Shown: positions 19,807 through 28,861, numbered from the stretch's first letter. The stretch is 64,000 nt of DNA from Adlercreutzia faecimuris (GCF_022669055.1 NZ_JAJMLW010000003.1:372001-436000), one strand, 5' to 3'. Numbers and translations: made by a program. Notes: generated by a model from the sequence alone, not told the origin.

Positions 19807-19834
19807 GCTGGATGTTTCACGTGAAACATCCAGC
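19807..19834. other. parS-like centromere site
   Basis: A perfect 28-base palindrome centred on TGTTTCACGTGAAACA (19813-19828). That 16-mer matches the bacterial parS consensus recognised by ParB/Spo0J (established knowledge). It is intergenic, between the permease terminator and the GntR promoter. No parA or parB gene is in the window, so this would be one of the dispersed origin-proximal sites. Confidence 0.8.
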
Positions 19835-19875
19835 CCATCCCCTCCCACTCCCGTCCTCTTCCCCCTCTTTTCCGA

Positions 19876-19904
19876 TTGACACTGTGCATAGGTGTGTATA
19901 TGAT
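19876..19904 (+). promoter_or_regulatory. Consensus sigma-70 promoter of the GntR-ABC operon
   Basis: -35 TTGACA (19876-19881), a 17-base spacer and -10 TATGAT (19899-19904). This is the closest match to the housekeeping consensus that I see in the window, in an AT-rich island. Confidence 0.85.
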
Positions 19905-19925
19905 GTGTATATAGGGTATATACAC
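19905..19925. promoter_or_regulatory. GntR/YtrA-type operator
   Basis: GTGTATATA, three bases, then its exact complement TATATACAC. The dyad abuts the -10 box and covers the expected start point; further GTGTATA and ACTATATAC half-sites flank it. Bound repressor would block transcription, giving autoregulation by the gene at 20068. Confidence 0.75.
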
Positions 19926-20067
19926 TATATACGATCCTCGTCAGATGGGACGCCGTCTGGCGGGGATCCGACCGAACGGGCGGCGCCTCGGCGCGGATTC
20001 GGACGGGAGCGGGCGAGGGCCCGCCTCCGCGCAGGTTCGTGGCGGGGCCGACCCGGAAAGAGGCACC

Positions 20068-20442
20068 TTGGACATCATCGTATCGAACGCCAGCGGCGAG
20101 CCCATCTACGCGCAGATCGCCTCCCAGATCAAGGGGGCCATCCTCGCAGGAGAGCTTGCGGAGGGCAGCCCGCTGCCTTCCATCCGCGCGCTGGCAAACG
20201 ACCTGCGCATCAGCGTCATCACCACGAAGCGCGCCTACGCCGAGTTGGAGGAGGCGGGCTTCATCGACACCGTGCAGGGAAAGGGCTCGTTCGTCGCCGG
20301 CGGCAACGTCGAGCTGCTGCGCGAGGAGCGCCTGCGCCGTGTGGAGTCGCTCCTGGCCCAGGCCGTGGGCGAGGCCGCGTCGGCAGGCATTCCGCTCGAG
20401 GACCTGCATGCCATGCTCGACCTCATGGCCGAGGAAGGCTAG
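20068..20442 (+). CDS. GntR-family (YtrA subfamily) transcriptional repressor
   Basis: 124 residues from TTG 20068, preceded by GGAAAGAGG; the alternative ATG 19945 adds a disordered Arg/Gly leader with no ribosome site. The winged helix is EPIYAQIASQIKGAIL...LPSIRALANDLRISVITTKRAYAELEEAGFIDTVQGKGSFVA. Only a short helical tail follows, as in YtrA proteins that repress adjacent ABC operons. The operator at 19905-19925 lies just upstream. The ABC ATPase gene follows after 124 bases that contain a doubled GCTGCGGGCCGCGCG segment. Confidence 0.9.
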   Translation: MDIIVSNASGEPIYAQIASQIKGAILAGELAEGSPLPSIRALANDLRISVITTKRAYAELEEAGFIDTVQGKGSFVAGGNVELLREERLRRVESLLAQAVGEAASAGIPLEDLHAMLDLMAEEG

Positions 20443-20566
20443 AGGCGAGGAGGCGCGGGGCCACGAAGACGACGGGCGCAGGCTTGGCTGTGACGCAGGT
20501 CGCGAAGGCGCTGCGGGCCGCGCGCGAAGACGCTGCGGGCCGCGCGGCAACGGAAAGGACATCCGC

Positions 20567-21466
20567 ATGGACTATCTGATAAAAGTGGAAGGGCTGGAGA
20601 AGCGCTATGACGGGTTCATGCTCTCTGGCGTGGAGCTGGCCGTGGAGCCAGGTTCCGTCGTGGGCTTCGTGGGATCGAACGGAGCTGGCAAGACCACCAC
20701 GCTCAAGGCCATCTTAGGGCTCGTCGAGCCTGACGCCGGCAGCATCGAGCTTCTGGGTGAGCCGGTCGCTGGCCCGGGCGCGCGCGAGCGGGCTCGGGCG
20801 CTCGACGCGGTGAAGGCGCGCATCGGCGTGGTCTTCGACACCTGCGTCTTCCCCGATACGTGCCGCGTGGCGGACGTGGGGCTCATCGGGCGGGCGGCTT
20901 ATCCCACCTGGCGGCGTGAGCGCTACGAGGAGCTGTGCCGAGCGTTCGGCCTGGCCCCCGCGAAGACGGTGAAGGAGCTCTCGCGCGGCATGGGCATGAA
21001 GCTCACGCTGGCCTTCGCCCTGGCCCATGACCCCGAGCTGCTCGTGCTCGACGAGGCGACGGCCGGGCTCGACCCGCTCGCGCGCGACGAGGTGCTCGAC
21101 ATCCTGCGTGACTTCATGGCCGAGGGCGACCGCGGCATCCTCATGTCGACGCATATCACGTCCGACTTGGAGAAGATCGCCGACGAGGTGGTCTGCATCG
21201 ACGAGGGCCGGCCGGTGTTCGCGCTGCCCAAGGACGCCATCTGCGACGAGGCCGGCGTGGCCCGCTGCCGTGCGTCCGAGCTGGACGCCGTGCTGGGGTC
21301 TGGCGTGCTGGAGCCGGGACAGGCGCGCGTGCTGCGCCATGACTACGGCGTTGACGTGCTCGTTCCCGATCGCTTCGCCTTCGCCCGGGCCCTTCCGCAG
21401 GTGCCGGTGGACAAGGCTTCCATCGAAGACTACATGACGCTCGTCCTGAAGGGAGAGGTGCGATGA
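20567..21466 (+). CDS. ABC transporter ATPase (YtrB/CcmA type)
   Basis: 299 residues from ATG 20567 behind GGAAAGG. Walker A GSNGAGKTTTLKAI, signature LSRGMGMKLTLAFAL (degenerate, as in YtrB-like proteins), Walker B LLVLDEATAGLDP, H-loop LMSTHI. A C-terminal extension of about 80 residues follows. The TGA overlaps the permease ATG at 21463. Encoded with a GntR repressor, so it is probably induced by cell-envelope stress (family knowledge). Confidence 0.9.
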   Translation: MDYLIKVEGLEKRYDGFMLSGVELAVEPGSVVGFVGSNGAGKTTTLKAILGLVEPDAGSIELLGEPVAGPGARERARALDAVKARIGVVFDTCVFPDTCRVADVGLIGRAAYPTWRRERYEELCRAFGLAPAKTVKELSRGMGMKLTLAFALAHDPELLVLDEATAGLDPLARDEVLDILRDFMAEGDRGILMSTHITSDLEKIADEVVCIDEGRPVFALPKDAICDEAGVARCRASELDAVLGSGVLEPGQARVLRHDYGVDVLVPDRFAFARALPQVPVDKASIEDYMTLVLKGEVR

Positions 21467-22176
21467 AAACCCTGGTCATCTCCGATCTGGTCACCATGCG
21501 CAGCGCGCTTTTGCAGCTTGCGGGCATCTGCGCGATCGTGGGCGCGTTCATCTCGATCGCAACCCAGAGCTTCGTGGCGGCGTCCGCGGCGACCGCCATC
21601 ATGATTCCCCTCATGTTCCTGTTCACGACGAGCGCCTACGACGAGACGCGCGACTGGGAGCTGTTCCGCCTGACGCTGCCGGTGACGCGACGCCAGGTGG
21701 TGCTCGGCCGCTATGCGAGCATCCTGCTGGTGGCGCTTCTGGCGGTCGTCCTCGCCAGCGTGCTGGGCGTGCTGCTGGCGCTGGCGGCGGGCGCGGTGGC
21801 AGCGCTTGCGCCCGTGCCGCTGCCGGAGGGGCTGGTGCCCCATGAGGGCTTCGTGGCGGAGATCGTGGCCGGCGCGGCGGTAAGCGCGGTGATCGCGCTG
21901 GTGGCCGGCGCGGTGACTCTGCCGTTAATCATGCGGTTCGGGATGACGAAGGGCGCGCGCCTGGTGCCGGTCGTCATCGTGCTTCTGATGTCGCTCGGGA
22001 TACTCCTGGCGGGCGACGACGGCCCGCTCGCCGGCATGCTGACCGGCCTTGAGGCGTGGCTCTTCCAGGGGGCGAACCTGGCGCTGGTCTGCGTGGCCGG
22101 CGTGGTCGCGACGCTGGCAGTCTACGCCGTGAGCGCGCAGGTGGCCGTCGGGCTCTACGAGCGCCGCGAGCTGTAG
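21463..22176 (+). CDS. ABC-2 type permease, six-helix
   Basis: 237 residues with about six hydrophobic helices (near 20-60, 85-112, 130-160, 165-185 and 205-232). The DWELFRLTLPVTRRQVVLGRY segment is typical of ABC-2 subunits of GntR-regulated transporters. Translationally coupled to the ATPase. An inverted repeat (GGCGAGGAGC and GCTCCTCGCC, about 22181-22227) just after the stop may terminate the operon. Confidence 0.85.
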   Translation: MKTLVISDLVTMRSALLQLAGICAIVGAFISIATQSFVAASAATAIMIPLMFLFTTSAYDETRDWELFRLTLPVTRRQVVLGRYASILLVALLAVVLASVLGVLLALAAGAVAALAPVPLPEGLVPHEGFVAEIVAGAAVSAVIALVAGAVTLPLIMRFGMTKGARLVPVVIVLLMSLGILLAGDDGPLAGMLTGLEAWLFQGANLALVCVAGVVATLAVYAVSAQVAVGLYERREL

Positions 22177-22370
22177 CGCGGGCGAGGAGCGGGCCCGCAG
22201 AGGCGCGAGGGGCGTGGGCTCCTCGCCTGCGGGGGCGGCGGGGAATGGCGGCGTGGCCGCGAGGGGCGCGGGCGCGCAGTCGCGGGACGCGTTGCCCCTT
22301 ACGCCAGTGCGAGGCGTGGAGGGCGCGATGAGCCGGGGTGCTCCGCATCGCGTCCCGAGTCGCGTTCGGT

Positions 22371-22581
22371 GTGAAAAGTCCCTGTTTTCGGTAGTTTCTG
22401 CCGAAAACAGGGACTTTTCATTTTGCGCTGCCAAAAACTAAGGCTTTTCACAGTGCGGCGGGGCGAGGCTGGGATTCGGAGGCGTAGGCGTTCGATGCTG
22501 ACCTGGTGAAACGCTGTATTCGATACTGCCTCTGCGCTTCGAGGGAGACTCATGGCGTGTGAAAAGCCACGATTTCTGGCG
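22371..22581 (+). repeat. Palindromic element D (4 arm units, 105-base spacer)
   Basis: 22372-22391 and 22401-22420 form a perfect 20-base-pair hairpin (TGAAAAGTCCCTGTTTTCGG arm). A reverse unit at 22429-22452 pairs with the forward unit at 22558-22581 across 105 bases. GACCTGGTGAAACG at 22500-22513 lies 48 bases from the left arm. Unit order matches elements B and C, but the arm sequence differs. It fills the gap between the ABC permease and the cytochrome gene, which converge on it. Confidence 0.85.
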
Positions 22582-22659
22582 GCGGGAGTGGCCGCGGCGG
22601 TTGCGCGCCCGCGGCGGGGGCCAACGCGGCGGGGAGGGGCCGTCGCGTTGGCCGGCCGG

Positions 22660-23349
22660 CTATGCCACGGGAATCGGCTTGAGCAGCTGGGCGTCCTGGA
22701 CGGGGGTTATCCAACCTTCGGGAACCTCGGCCTCGGCGTGGCACTGCGAGCAGACCATGACCGAGGCGCGATGCGCCTTATGGCAGTCGCTGCAGGCGCG
22801 TTCCTCGTGCTGGGTCACGTGGGGGTTGAACTCCCGGTCGGCTGTGAGCTCAGCCAAGTCGTCGCGCGTCATCGCCGTGCCGTCGGCGTTCGCATGGCAT
22901 GCCTCGTTCAGGCAGAACTCGTCTCCCTCAAGTTCGCGTGCCGCGCCGAGCTCAGCCAGGCTGCGCTCGTCGAGCGGATCGTAGTAGTCCCCGGCTACCC
23001 AGGCCATGCCCTCTGACACCTGCTCGCCCAGGGTTGGCACGTGACAGCCCATGCAGGTCGTGCCGTCGGCGGCCCGATGCGAGGCTGCCATCATGGAGGC
23101 GGCCTCGCTCACCTCGTTGCCCCACTTGTCCAGCGCCGCCTGGCCCGGCTCGGCCTCGTAGGTGGGAAGGTAGGGATCCATCGGCGCATGGCAGACGGCG
23201 TTGCAGAACGAGGGCTGCTCATGCCAAGCGTAGAACCCGGCTCCGGCTACGATGACCACCGCAGCCACCACGGCCGCCGCCACGGGCCAGCGCTTGCGCG
23301 CCCGCCGCGTCTCGGGCCTTGTCTCCGCAGGCTTCTTCTCCTCAGTCAT
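22660..23349 (-). CDS. Membrane-anchored pentahaem cytochrome c
   Basis: 229 residues from ATG 23349 behind AAGGAGG. A basic N-terminus and one membrane helix (about 21-42) anchor a periplasmic domain. Five haem-binding motifs are visible: C49-x3-CH54, C99MGCH, C146-x4-CH152, C186SDCH and C200SQCH; the first and third have unusual spacing. The layout resembles NapC/NrfH-type quinol-linked electron carriers. Encoded 10 bases after the flavin reductase gene, so it is the likely electron donor from menaquinone to that enzyme. Confidence 0.88.
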   Translation of the reverse strand: MTEEKKPAETRPETRRARKRWPVAAAVVAAVVIVAGAGFYAWHEQPSFCNAVCHAPMDPYLPTYEAEPGQAALDKWGNEVSEAASMMAASHRAADGTTCMGCHVPTLGEQVSEGMAWVAGDYYDPLDERSLAELGAARELEGDEFCLNEACHANADGTAMTRDDLAELTADREFNPHVTQHEERACSDCHKAHRASVMVCSQCHAEAEVPEGWITPVQDAQLLKPIPVA

Positions 23350-23359
23350 GTCAGCCTCC

Positions 23360-25060
23360 TTAGGAGATCTCGCCGGCCAGGTAGCGGGCGACGTGGCGGC
23401 CTTGGGTGGTAGAGCGGCCGCAGGCCACGCCGACGAGGTACTCGGGGTAATTGCCGCTGAAGAAGCTGCCCGAGCAATCGCCCGCCGCGAAGAGGCCCTC
23501 GATGACCTCGCCGTCGCCGTCGAGGACCTGGCAGTGCTTGTTGATGGTGAGGCCGTCGATGGTGGTGAGCAGCGTGCCGCCGAACCAGCAGCCGTAGAAC
23601 GGCGCCTGGCGGATGGCTGACAGGCGATAGGCCTCCTTGCCGAAGTCGTCATCGATCTGCGCGTCGAACTGGGCGTTGTAGCGTTCGATCTGCGCGAGGA
23701 ACGACTCCTTGTCGGCACCCTCGAACCCGAGCTGGTCGGCCAGATCCTCGAGGGTGTCCGCCTTCTTCAGGATACCCTGCTCCGCTGATGCCGCGCAGAA
23801 CTCCTCGACGGGCATGCCGACGGCCATCATCTGCTTGGCGAAGGCCGAGCAGCCGATGGTGTCGAAGCGCAGGATGTCGTCGGACGCGTTGGCGTCGAAG
23901 ACCTGGCACCACACGCCTCCAGGTTGCTGGCCGGCGGCGTTGCAGAGGAAGTCGTAGGGCATCGACTCGTTGACGAAGCGCTTGCCATGGAGGTTGACCT
24001 TCATGAACGGCTGGCTGCCGATGTTTTCCTGGAAGATGGTGCCTGGCAGCATGCGAGCATCGCCCTCGCCGACATATCCGCAGGTCACGCCCGGTGCTAC
24101 GGCGCCGCGGTCGAAGATCATCGTGGCAGACTCGCGATCCTTCGAGGCGCCTGCCCACAGGCCCGCCTTGATGCCCTCTCCCGTGTTGGCGGGCGCGAAG
24201 CTCGACGCCGTGCAGACAGCCAGGGTGGCGGGCGAGAGGGCTTCCATCATAGCGGGGTTTGCCGGGTATCCGCCGGTTGCGAGCAGGGTGTTCTTGGCGT
24301 TCACCTGCACAGTTCCCTCATCGGTGTCGAACAGGGCGCCGGTGACCTTGCCTCCTTCGTGGATGAGGCGCGTCATCGTCCAGTTGAAGCGCGCGGGGCG
24401 GCCGGCCTGCTCGATGTGGGCGGCGAACACGTCGTTGCGCGTGGGGGGCTCGTAGGGGGTGAGCCAGACGTGCTGCAGGGTGGGGAGGTAGTAGTCGGTG
24501 CCCCCGGTGGCGTGCTCGGGGGTGACGTCGACGACGCAGGGCTTGCCCGTGGCCTCCTGCATGAGCGCGTCGAACCAGGCGACGGTCTCGCCGCTCTCGT
24601 CGATCCAGACCTTGAGCACCTCCTGGTTGCATTTGCCCGACGCGTAGCGCGTCAGCTCGTTAAGAAGCTTGGGCTTGTCGATGGCGATCTGCATCGCCTG
24701 CTGGTAGGGGCTGTCGACGGCGCCGAAGTACTCGCGTGTCTCCTGGACGGTGCCCGTCTTCTCGCAGAGGATGAAGTCGAGTCCCAAGTCGGCGGCGGTG
24801 GCGGCCGCCGCGAGGCCCGCCGTGCCGGCGCCGACGATGAGCAGGTCGCATTCCTCGGTGCGCGCCACGCTGCCGAGGGCCGGCTCCTCGCCGAGCCAGT
24901 CGGCGGAGGCTGCCGCACCGGTTGAGCCGCCGCCTGGGGCGAGGCCTGCCTCGCGGCTTCTGGGCGCGCAGCCGGCGAGCCCAGCGGTTGCGCCTGCCGC
25001 CAAGACGGCGCCCAGCCCGATGAAGCTGCGGCGCGTGAGTCCGTTGTCGTGGGTTGTCAT
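23360..25060 (-). CDS. Tat-exported FAD-dependent reductase (FrdA/flavocytochrome c family)
   Basis: 566 residues from ATG 25060 behind AAGGAGGGATC. Twin-arginine signal TRRSFIGLGAVLAAG, then LAGC with C31, so export and possible lipidation. FAD site LLIVGAGTAGLAAAATAADL; the C-terminal flavin segment is AAGDCSGSFFSGNYPEYLVG. Homologues reduce fumarate, urocanate, acrylates or other small electron acceptors in anaerobic respiration (family knowledge). The acceptor cannot be predicted here. Forms an operon with the cytochrome c gene and lies divergent to a membrane LuxR regulator, the usual pairing in Eggerthellaceae. Confidence 0.88.
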   Translation of the reverse strand: MTTHDNGLTRRSFIGLGAVLAAGATAGLAGCAPRSREAGLAPGGGSTGAAASADWLGEEPALGSVARTEECDLLIVGAGTAGLAAAATAADLGLDFILCEKTGTVQETREYFGAVDSPYQQAMQIAIDKPKLLNELTRYASGKCNQEVLKVWIDESGETVAWFDALMQEATGKPCVVDVTPEHATGGTDYYLPTLQHVWLTPYEPPTRNDVFAAHIEQAGRPARFNWTMTRLIHEGGKVTGALFDTDEGTVQVNAKNTLLATGGYPANPAMMEALSPATLAVCTASSFAPANTGEGIKAGLWAGASKDRESATMIFDRGAVAPGVTCGYVGEGDARMLPGTIFQENIGSQPFMKVNLHGKRFVNESMPYDFLCNAAGQQPGGVWCQVFDANASDDILRFDTIGCSAFAKQMMAVGMPVEEFCAASAEQGILKKADTLEDLADQLGFEGADKESFLAQIERYNAQFDAQIDDDFGKEAYRLSAIRQAPFYGCWFGGTLLTTIDGLTINKHCQVLDGDGEVIEGLFAAGDCSGSFFSGNYPEYLVGVACGRSTTQGRHVARYLAGEIS

Positions 25061-25432
25061 GATCCCTCCTTCTCTTAGGGGGCGCTTCTGACGCCCTCTC
25101 CTGACAGGAGGAACTCTAACGTGCGTCGGCGCTGACGGCTCCACCCTGGCAGCCCGAAATTACAATCGGGTCTGACCTGGTGAAATGAGGGAAGAAGGTG
25201 TCGGTTTCACCTTCTGCGGGTGACGAAGGGGGTGAGGGTCGGGAGTATACTGAAAGGCCTGGAGCGGTTCGAGACCTACGGCTGCCGCGGCAGGGAGGGC
25301 GCCGCGTGGGCTGATCTCGAGGTGATGCGACGCTGCCAGTGCGTCGTGCTCGCCGCTTCCCTTCCCGCTGCGTGCCTGCCTTGGGGGGGCGCAAGCGGGG
25401 CGCGCGATGACCTGAGAGTGAGAGGAGGGGCC
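25061..25432. promoter_or_regulatory. Divergent control region of reductase and LuxR genes
   Basis: Contains GACCTGGTGAAATG at 25174-25187, the same core motif as in the palindromic elements but without recognisable arms. A short hairpin follows (AGAAGGTG and CACCTTCT, about 25192-25215). TATACT at 25246-25251 is a possible -10 box for the LuxR gene, leaving a long leader. Confidence 0.45.
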
Positions 25433-27049
25433 ATGCGAAGCGTCCAGGCATGCCTGGCGCTGACGCTGCTGCTGACGGCGTCGGCCATCATGAGCGCGTG
25501 CCTGTTCCCGGCCATGGCCGCCGTGAGTCCGCTTGCTCGCGACGTCTCTACGGTGGCAGGCGCCGCTTTCGCCCTTGTCGTGGCGGTGGCTGCCCAACGT
25601 CGCCCCGCCCTTCTGCGCGAGCGCGCCATCACGCTGGCCATGTTCGCGCTGCTCGTGCTGAGCATGGTGCTGCTGGGCGTGGGCGTGGGGCGCTGGAGCC
25701 CTGTCCTCGTGCTGGCGGGCAGTCCCTTCGGGGGGATGGCGCTCATCTGGTTCTCGGTGCTGGCGGGCGTGGCGCTCACGCGCATCGAGCGGTGGCGCTG
25801 CGCTATCGTCGTTCCGCTGGCCCTTGTGCTGAGCGGGCTTGCGCGCATAGCGCTCTTCGGCGTCGGGGAGGGTATCGGGCTGCCAGCTGCCATGGTGCTG
25901 TACGTGAGCTGCATAGGCGGCGCCTATCTGCTGATCATCCCCCTCATCGAGCAGCTTCTCGGAGCCATCGCCGCGGGTGAGCCCCCTCTGGTGCTCGACG
26001 TGACCAACCCGTCATCCTACCTTCCGGCTACGAGCGTCGTCTACGTTACCGCCTTCCTCTTCCAATTGGCGAACGGCTACGCGCTGGGCCAGCACGACCA
26101 GGCCCTGCCGCTTTCCGAGTCTCTCGTGGCCTTGGCGCCTGTGGGCGTCGTGCTCGTCTGGGCTGTGTCGCGGCGCGGACGCGGGCTCTCCTGCGACGGG
26201 CTTGAGCGCGGTGCGGCCCTCGTCGTCATAGCGGGGTTGCTGCTGACCCCGATTGCCCTGATGGCGGGGGTGGGTGACGGGTCATGGAGGTACGCTGCCG
26301 CGGCGTTGCTCCACAGCGGGTCTGACTGCTTCACGGTGCTTCTGTACTACCTCATCGCGTCGGTGGGAGCACGCAATCCCCTTGGCGCGCTCGTTACCTC
26401 GGCGACCATGCTTGCGGCCGATTGGCTTGGAATGGTGAGCGGCGTGCTGCTCATGGGGGCGTGCCGTGCTCTGGCCGTGGGCGATCCGCTGCTCATGATG
26501 GTGATGACGGCTTTCGTGGCCTTCGTCTTCATCGCCTGCCACCTGACGGTTCTGGCGCGCTTCAGCTTTGATGGCGCCATCGCCAGCGTGGTGCCGCTTG
26601 ACGGTCGTGACCCGGAGGGCGAAGGCCCCGGGCTTCCCTGGGCCGGCGGCCTGCCGTGCGCATCGGGGGTTGGCGGCCTTGGGGCCGGACGGACGCAGGG
26701 GGCGCTTTCGACCAAGTGTGACGGGCAGACGTCGCAGGAGGCGGATCCCGTCTCCCTCGATGCCGGGGGAGGCTCCGTCGCGCTTGAGGGGGTCGAGGCC
26801 GGCGAGGAGCGCCTTGAGGCGGCCTGCGTCGCCGTGGCTGCCGCATACGGCCTGACGACGCGCGAGCTCGACGTGCTGCGCCTGCTCGCTCGCGGGCGCA
26901 CGAGCCCTGTTATCCAGGAGCGCCTCGTCGTATCGCATAACGCGGTGAAGAGCCACGTCCGCCATATCTACGCCAAGATGGGCGTCCATTCCCAGCAGCA
27001 GCTCATTGATGTCGTGGAGGCGCGCAAGGAGACCGGCACCGCATCTTAG
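25433..27049 (+). CDS. Polytopic membrane LuxR-family regulator
   Basis: 538 residues from ATG 25433, preceded by GAGAGGAGGGG; the open frame reaches back to 25220 without a better site. Roughly the first 390 residues form about twelve hydrophobic helices. A polar linker leads to a C-terminal LuxR helix-turn-helix (LTTRELDVLRLLARGRTSP, then VSHNAVKSHVRHIYAKMGV). There is no receiver or kinase domain, so signal and DNA binding are in one membrane protein. Its divergent position suggests control of the reductase-cytochrome operon in response to the substrate (inference). Confidence 0.88.
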   Translation: MRSVQACLALTLLLTASAIMSACLFPAMAAVSPLARDVSTVAGAAFALVVAVAAQRRPALLRERAITLAMFALLVLSMVLLGVGVGRWSPVLVLAGSPFGGMALIWFSVLAGVALTRIERWRCAIVVPLALVLSGLARIALFGVGEGIGLPAAMVLYVSCIGGAYLLIIPLIEQLLGAIAAGEPPLVLDVTNPSSYLPATSVVYVTAFLFQLANGYALGQHDQALPLSESLVALAPVGVVLVWAVSRRGRGLSCDGLERGAALVVIAGLLLTPIALMAGVGDGSWRYAAAALLHSGSDCFTVLLYYLIASVGARNPLGALVTSATMLAADWLGMVSGVLLMGACRALAVGDPLLMMVMTAFVAFVFIACHLTVLARFSFDGAIASVVPLDGRDPEGEGPGLPWAGGLPCASGVGGLGAGRTQGALSTKCDGQTSQEADPVSLDAGGGSVALEGVEAGEERLEAACVAVAAAYGLTTRELDVLRLLARGRTSPVIQERLVVSHNAVKSHVRHIYAKMGVHSQQQLIDVVEARKETGTAS

Positions 27050-27334
27050 CGTCGGCAGGCGCCTCTGCCGGTGATGCCGCGTTTTCCGTCAAGGAAAGAG
27101 GGGGGAGTCTCTCGGTTTCGTCGGGGCGGTCGGGGCCCTCAGGTCTCCCTTCTCCGTCTGCCGCGCTGCCAGGCGGGCTTCGAGCCTCCTTGCCCGTGCC
27201 TGCGCCTGAGCGCCTCCGTCGCGTCGCGGTCATTCCCATCGGGCATGGCCGTCCATCCAGATCGCGATTTGCCCCATGTGATGCCCGCGTCCTACCATGG
27301 GGTCGCAAGGTCGGCGGCGAGAGGAGGCGATGCC

Positions 27335-27520
27335 ATGTGCTATCCGTGCGTGAACTGCGGAAAGTGCGGGTCGTCTCTGCCTAAGGCAGAGGTGCGCTGC
27401 CCTCGCTGCAAGACGGTGCTCACCCCCGAGCGTCCGCGCTGCGAAACCTGCGGCTGGACCTTGCCGCTGCCGCCTGGCGCGGCGGCGAAGCCCTCCTCCT
27501 CGGCGGCGGCCCGTCCCTAG
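27335..27520 (+). CDS. Small zinc-ribbon protein (MCYP type)
   Basis: 61 residues; ATG 27335 follows GAGAGGAGG. Cysteines are grouped as CYPC-NCGKC near the start, CPRC and CETC in the middle, then a Pro/Ala/Ser tail. It resembles the MCFRP zinc-ribbon proteins at 32546, 43936 and 61767. Role unknown; it lies at the end of the flavin reductase and LuxR region. Confidence 0.7.
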   Translation: MCYPCVNCGKCGSSLPKAEVRCPRCKTVLTPERPRCETCGWTLPLPPGAAAKPSSSAAARP

Positions 27521-27590
27521 CGGGCCGCCCGGGCCCTCCGCATCCCGTTTTTCGCTCCCTCATCTCGACCCGTGCAGCGATTTGAGCGAG

Positions 27591-27752
27591 AAATGGCCAT
27601 TCGCTTCGATATTCCGAGCCTTTCGGCTCCGTCAGCCCCCCCCCCCTCATAGCGTCCTAATGCTTATTTGACCAGGTCGCGTCAGCGCAAAGTGACGCCC
27701 CGGCGCGCCAGAGACGCGAATTACCTCGGAATTTCGAAGCGAATGGCCAAAA
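27591..27752 (-). repeat. Palindromic element F (106-base spacer, reverse orientation)
   Basis: Arms 27591-27618 and 27725-27752 (CTCGGAATTTCGAAGCGAAT...) are inverted copies with three or four mismatches in 28 bases. On the reverse strand GACCTGGTCAAATAAG starts at 27678, 47 bases from its left arm, as in elements B-D. The rest of 27521-27874 is C-rich tract and CCCTCGCGCC repeats without a gene. Confidence 0.8.
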
Positions 27753-27874
27753 AAACGCGCCCGGGGTGCTCGCGCCGGTCGTCTCGCGCGTGCCATGCCC
27801 CTCGCGCCCCTCGCGCCCGCCTGCGCCCCTCGCGTCCCTCGCGTGCGCCGCGCCCCTCGCGCCCGCGCCGCGCC

Positions 27875-28861
27875 CTACAGCTCCACGGTGATGTCGCCCA
27901 GGTAGGAGGCGGTGGCGCTGCGCTCGATGTTGTCGGCCACCACGCGCTCGACCGTCTCGAGGAACCGGTCGATGGCCAGCTTCTGGTAGTCGCTGCGGAA
28001 CAGCAGGTACGACGTGATGCGCGCCCGCTCGTCGTCGATGGGCAGGCTCACCATGTCGTAGTGCATCCCCAGAAGCTGCGAGCGGGCCATGGCCTCCGAC
28101 ACGAGGAACACGGCGTTTCTGTCCTGGGTGTTCATGAAGAACTCGTTGAGCGAGTCGTTGGAGTAGGTCTGCAGGTTGGGCCGCGCGCCCACCGACTTCT
28201 GGAACAGGTCGAGCACGGCGTAGCGCATGGGGTCGAAGCTGCGGGTGGCGGTCATGTTGATGGGCACGTGCAGCAGGTCCTCCAGCGTCACCGCGTCGCG
28301 GCGCGCCAGCGGGTGGTGGTCCCACAGCCACACGTGCAGCTGCTCCTGGATGACGGGGAAGAAGATGAGGTTCTTCTTCTCGCTCACCTGCTCGATCCAC
28401 TCGATGCTGTTGCAGTCGACCGTGAGCGCGATGTCGATCTTGCCCTGCTCCAGCAGCTCGACCGACTTCTTGCCCTTCTCCTGGTAGTACTTCGTGAGCA
28501 CGTAGGGGTTCTCGCGCTTGAAGCGCATGACCGACTTGAACAGGATCTCGCTCATGGCGTCCATGACGTAGGGCTCCTGCACCACCAGCTCGACGATGTC
28601 GTGGGAGGCTATCTCGCGCGCCCGGCGCAGGGCGTCCTTGTAGGCGTGGTGGATCTGGATGGCGTCCTCCAGGAAGGCCGTGCCCGCCGGCGTCAGCTCC
28701 AGGCGCTTGCCGCGCTTGAGCAGATCGACGCCCAGCTCCTGCTCGAGCTCGAGGATGTGCTTGCTCAGGTTGGGCTGGGAGGTGTGCAGGTTGGCGGCGG
28801 CGGTGGTGAAGTTCAGGTAGTGCGTCAGGACAATGTACTCGTACAGCGAATCGATCTTCAT
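27875..28861 (-). CDS. LysR-family transcriptional regulator
   Basis: 328 residues; AAGGGGG precedes the start. The N-terminal helix-turn-helix is YIVLTHYLNFTTAAANLHTSQPNLSKHILELE, followed by the effector-binding domain (residues 90-300). Divergently transcribed from the molybdoenzyme 1 operon across 355 bases, so it is the probable substrate-responsive activator of that operon. The effector is unknown. Confidence 0.92.
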   Translation of the reverse strand: MKIDSLYEYIVLTHYLNFTTAAANLHTSQPNLSKHILELEQELGVDLLKRGKRLELTPAGTAFLEDAIQIHHAYKDALRRAREIASHDIVELVVQEPYVMDAMSEILFKSVMRFKRENPYVLTKYYQEKGKKSVELLEQGKIDIALTVDCNSIEWIEQVSEKKNLIFFPVIQEQLHVWLWDHHPLARRDAVTLEDLLHVPINMTATRSFDPMRYAVLDLFQKSVGARPNLQTYSNDSLNEFFMNTQDRNAVFLVSEAMARSQLLGMHYDMVSLPIDDERARITSYLLFRSDYQKLAIDRFLETVERVVADNIERSATASYLGDITVEL

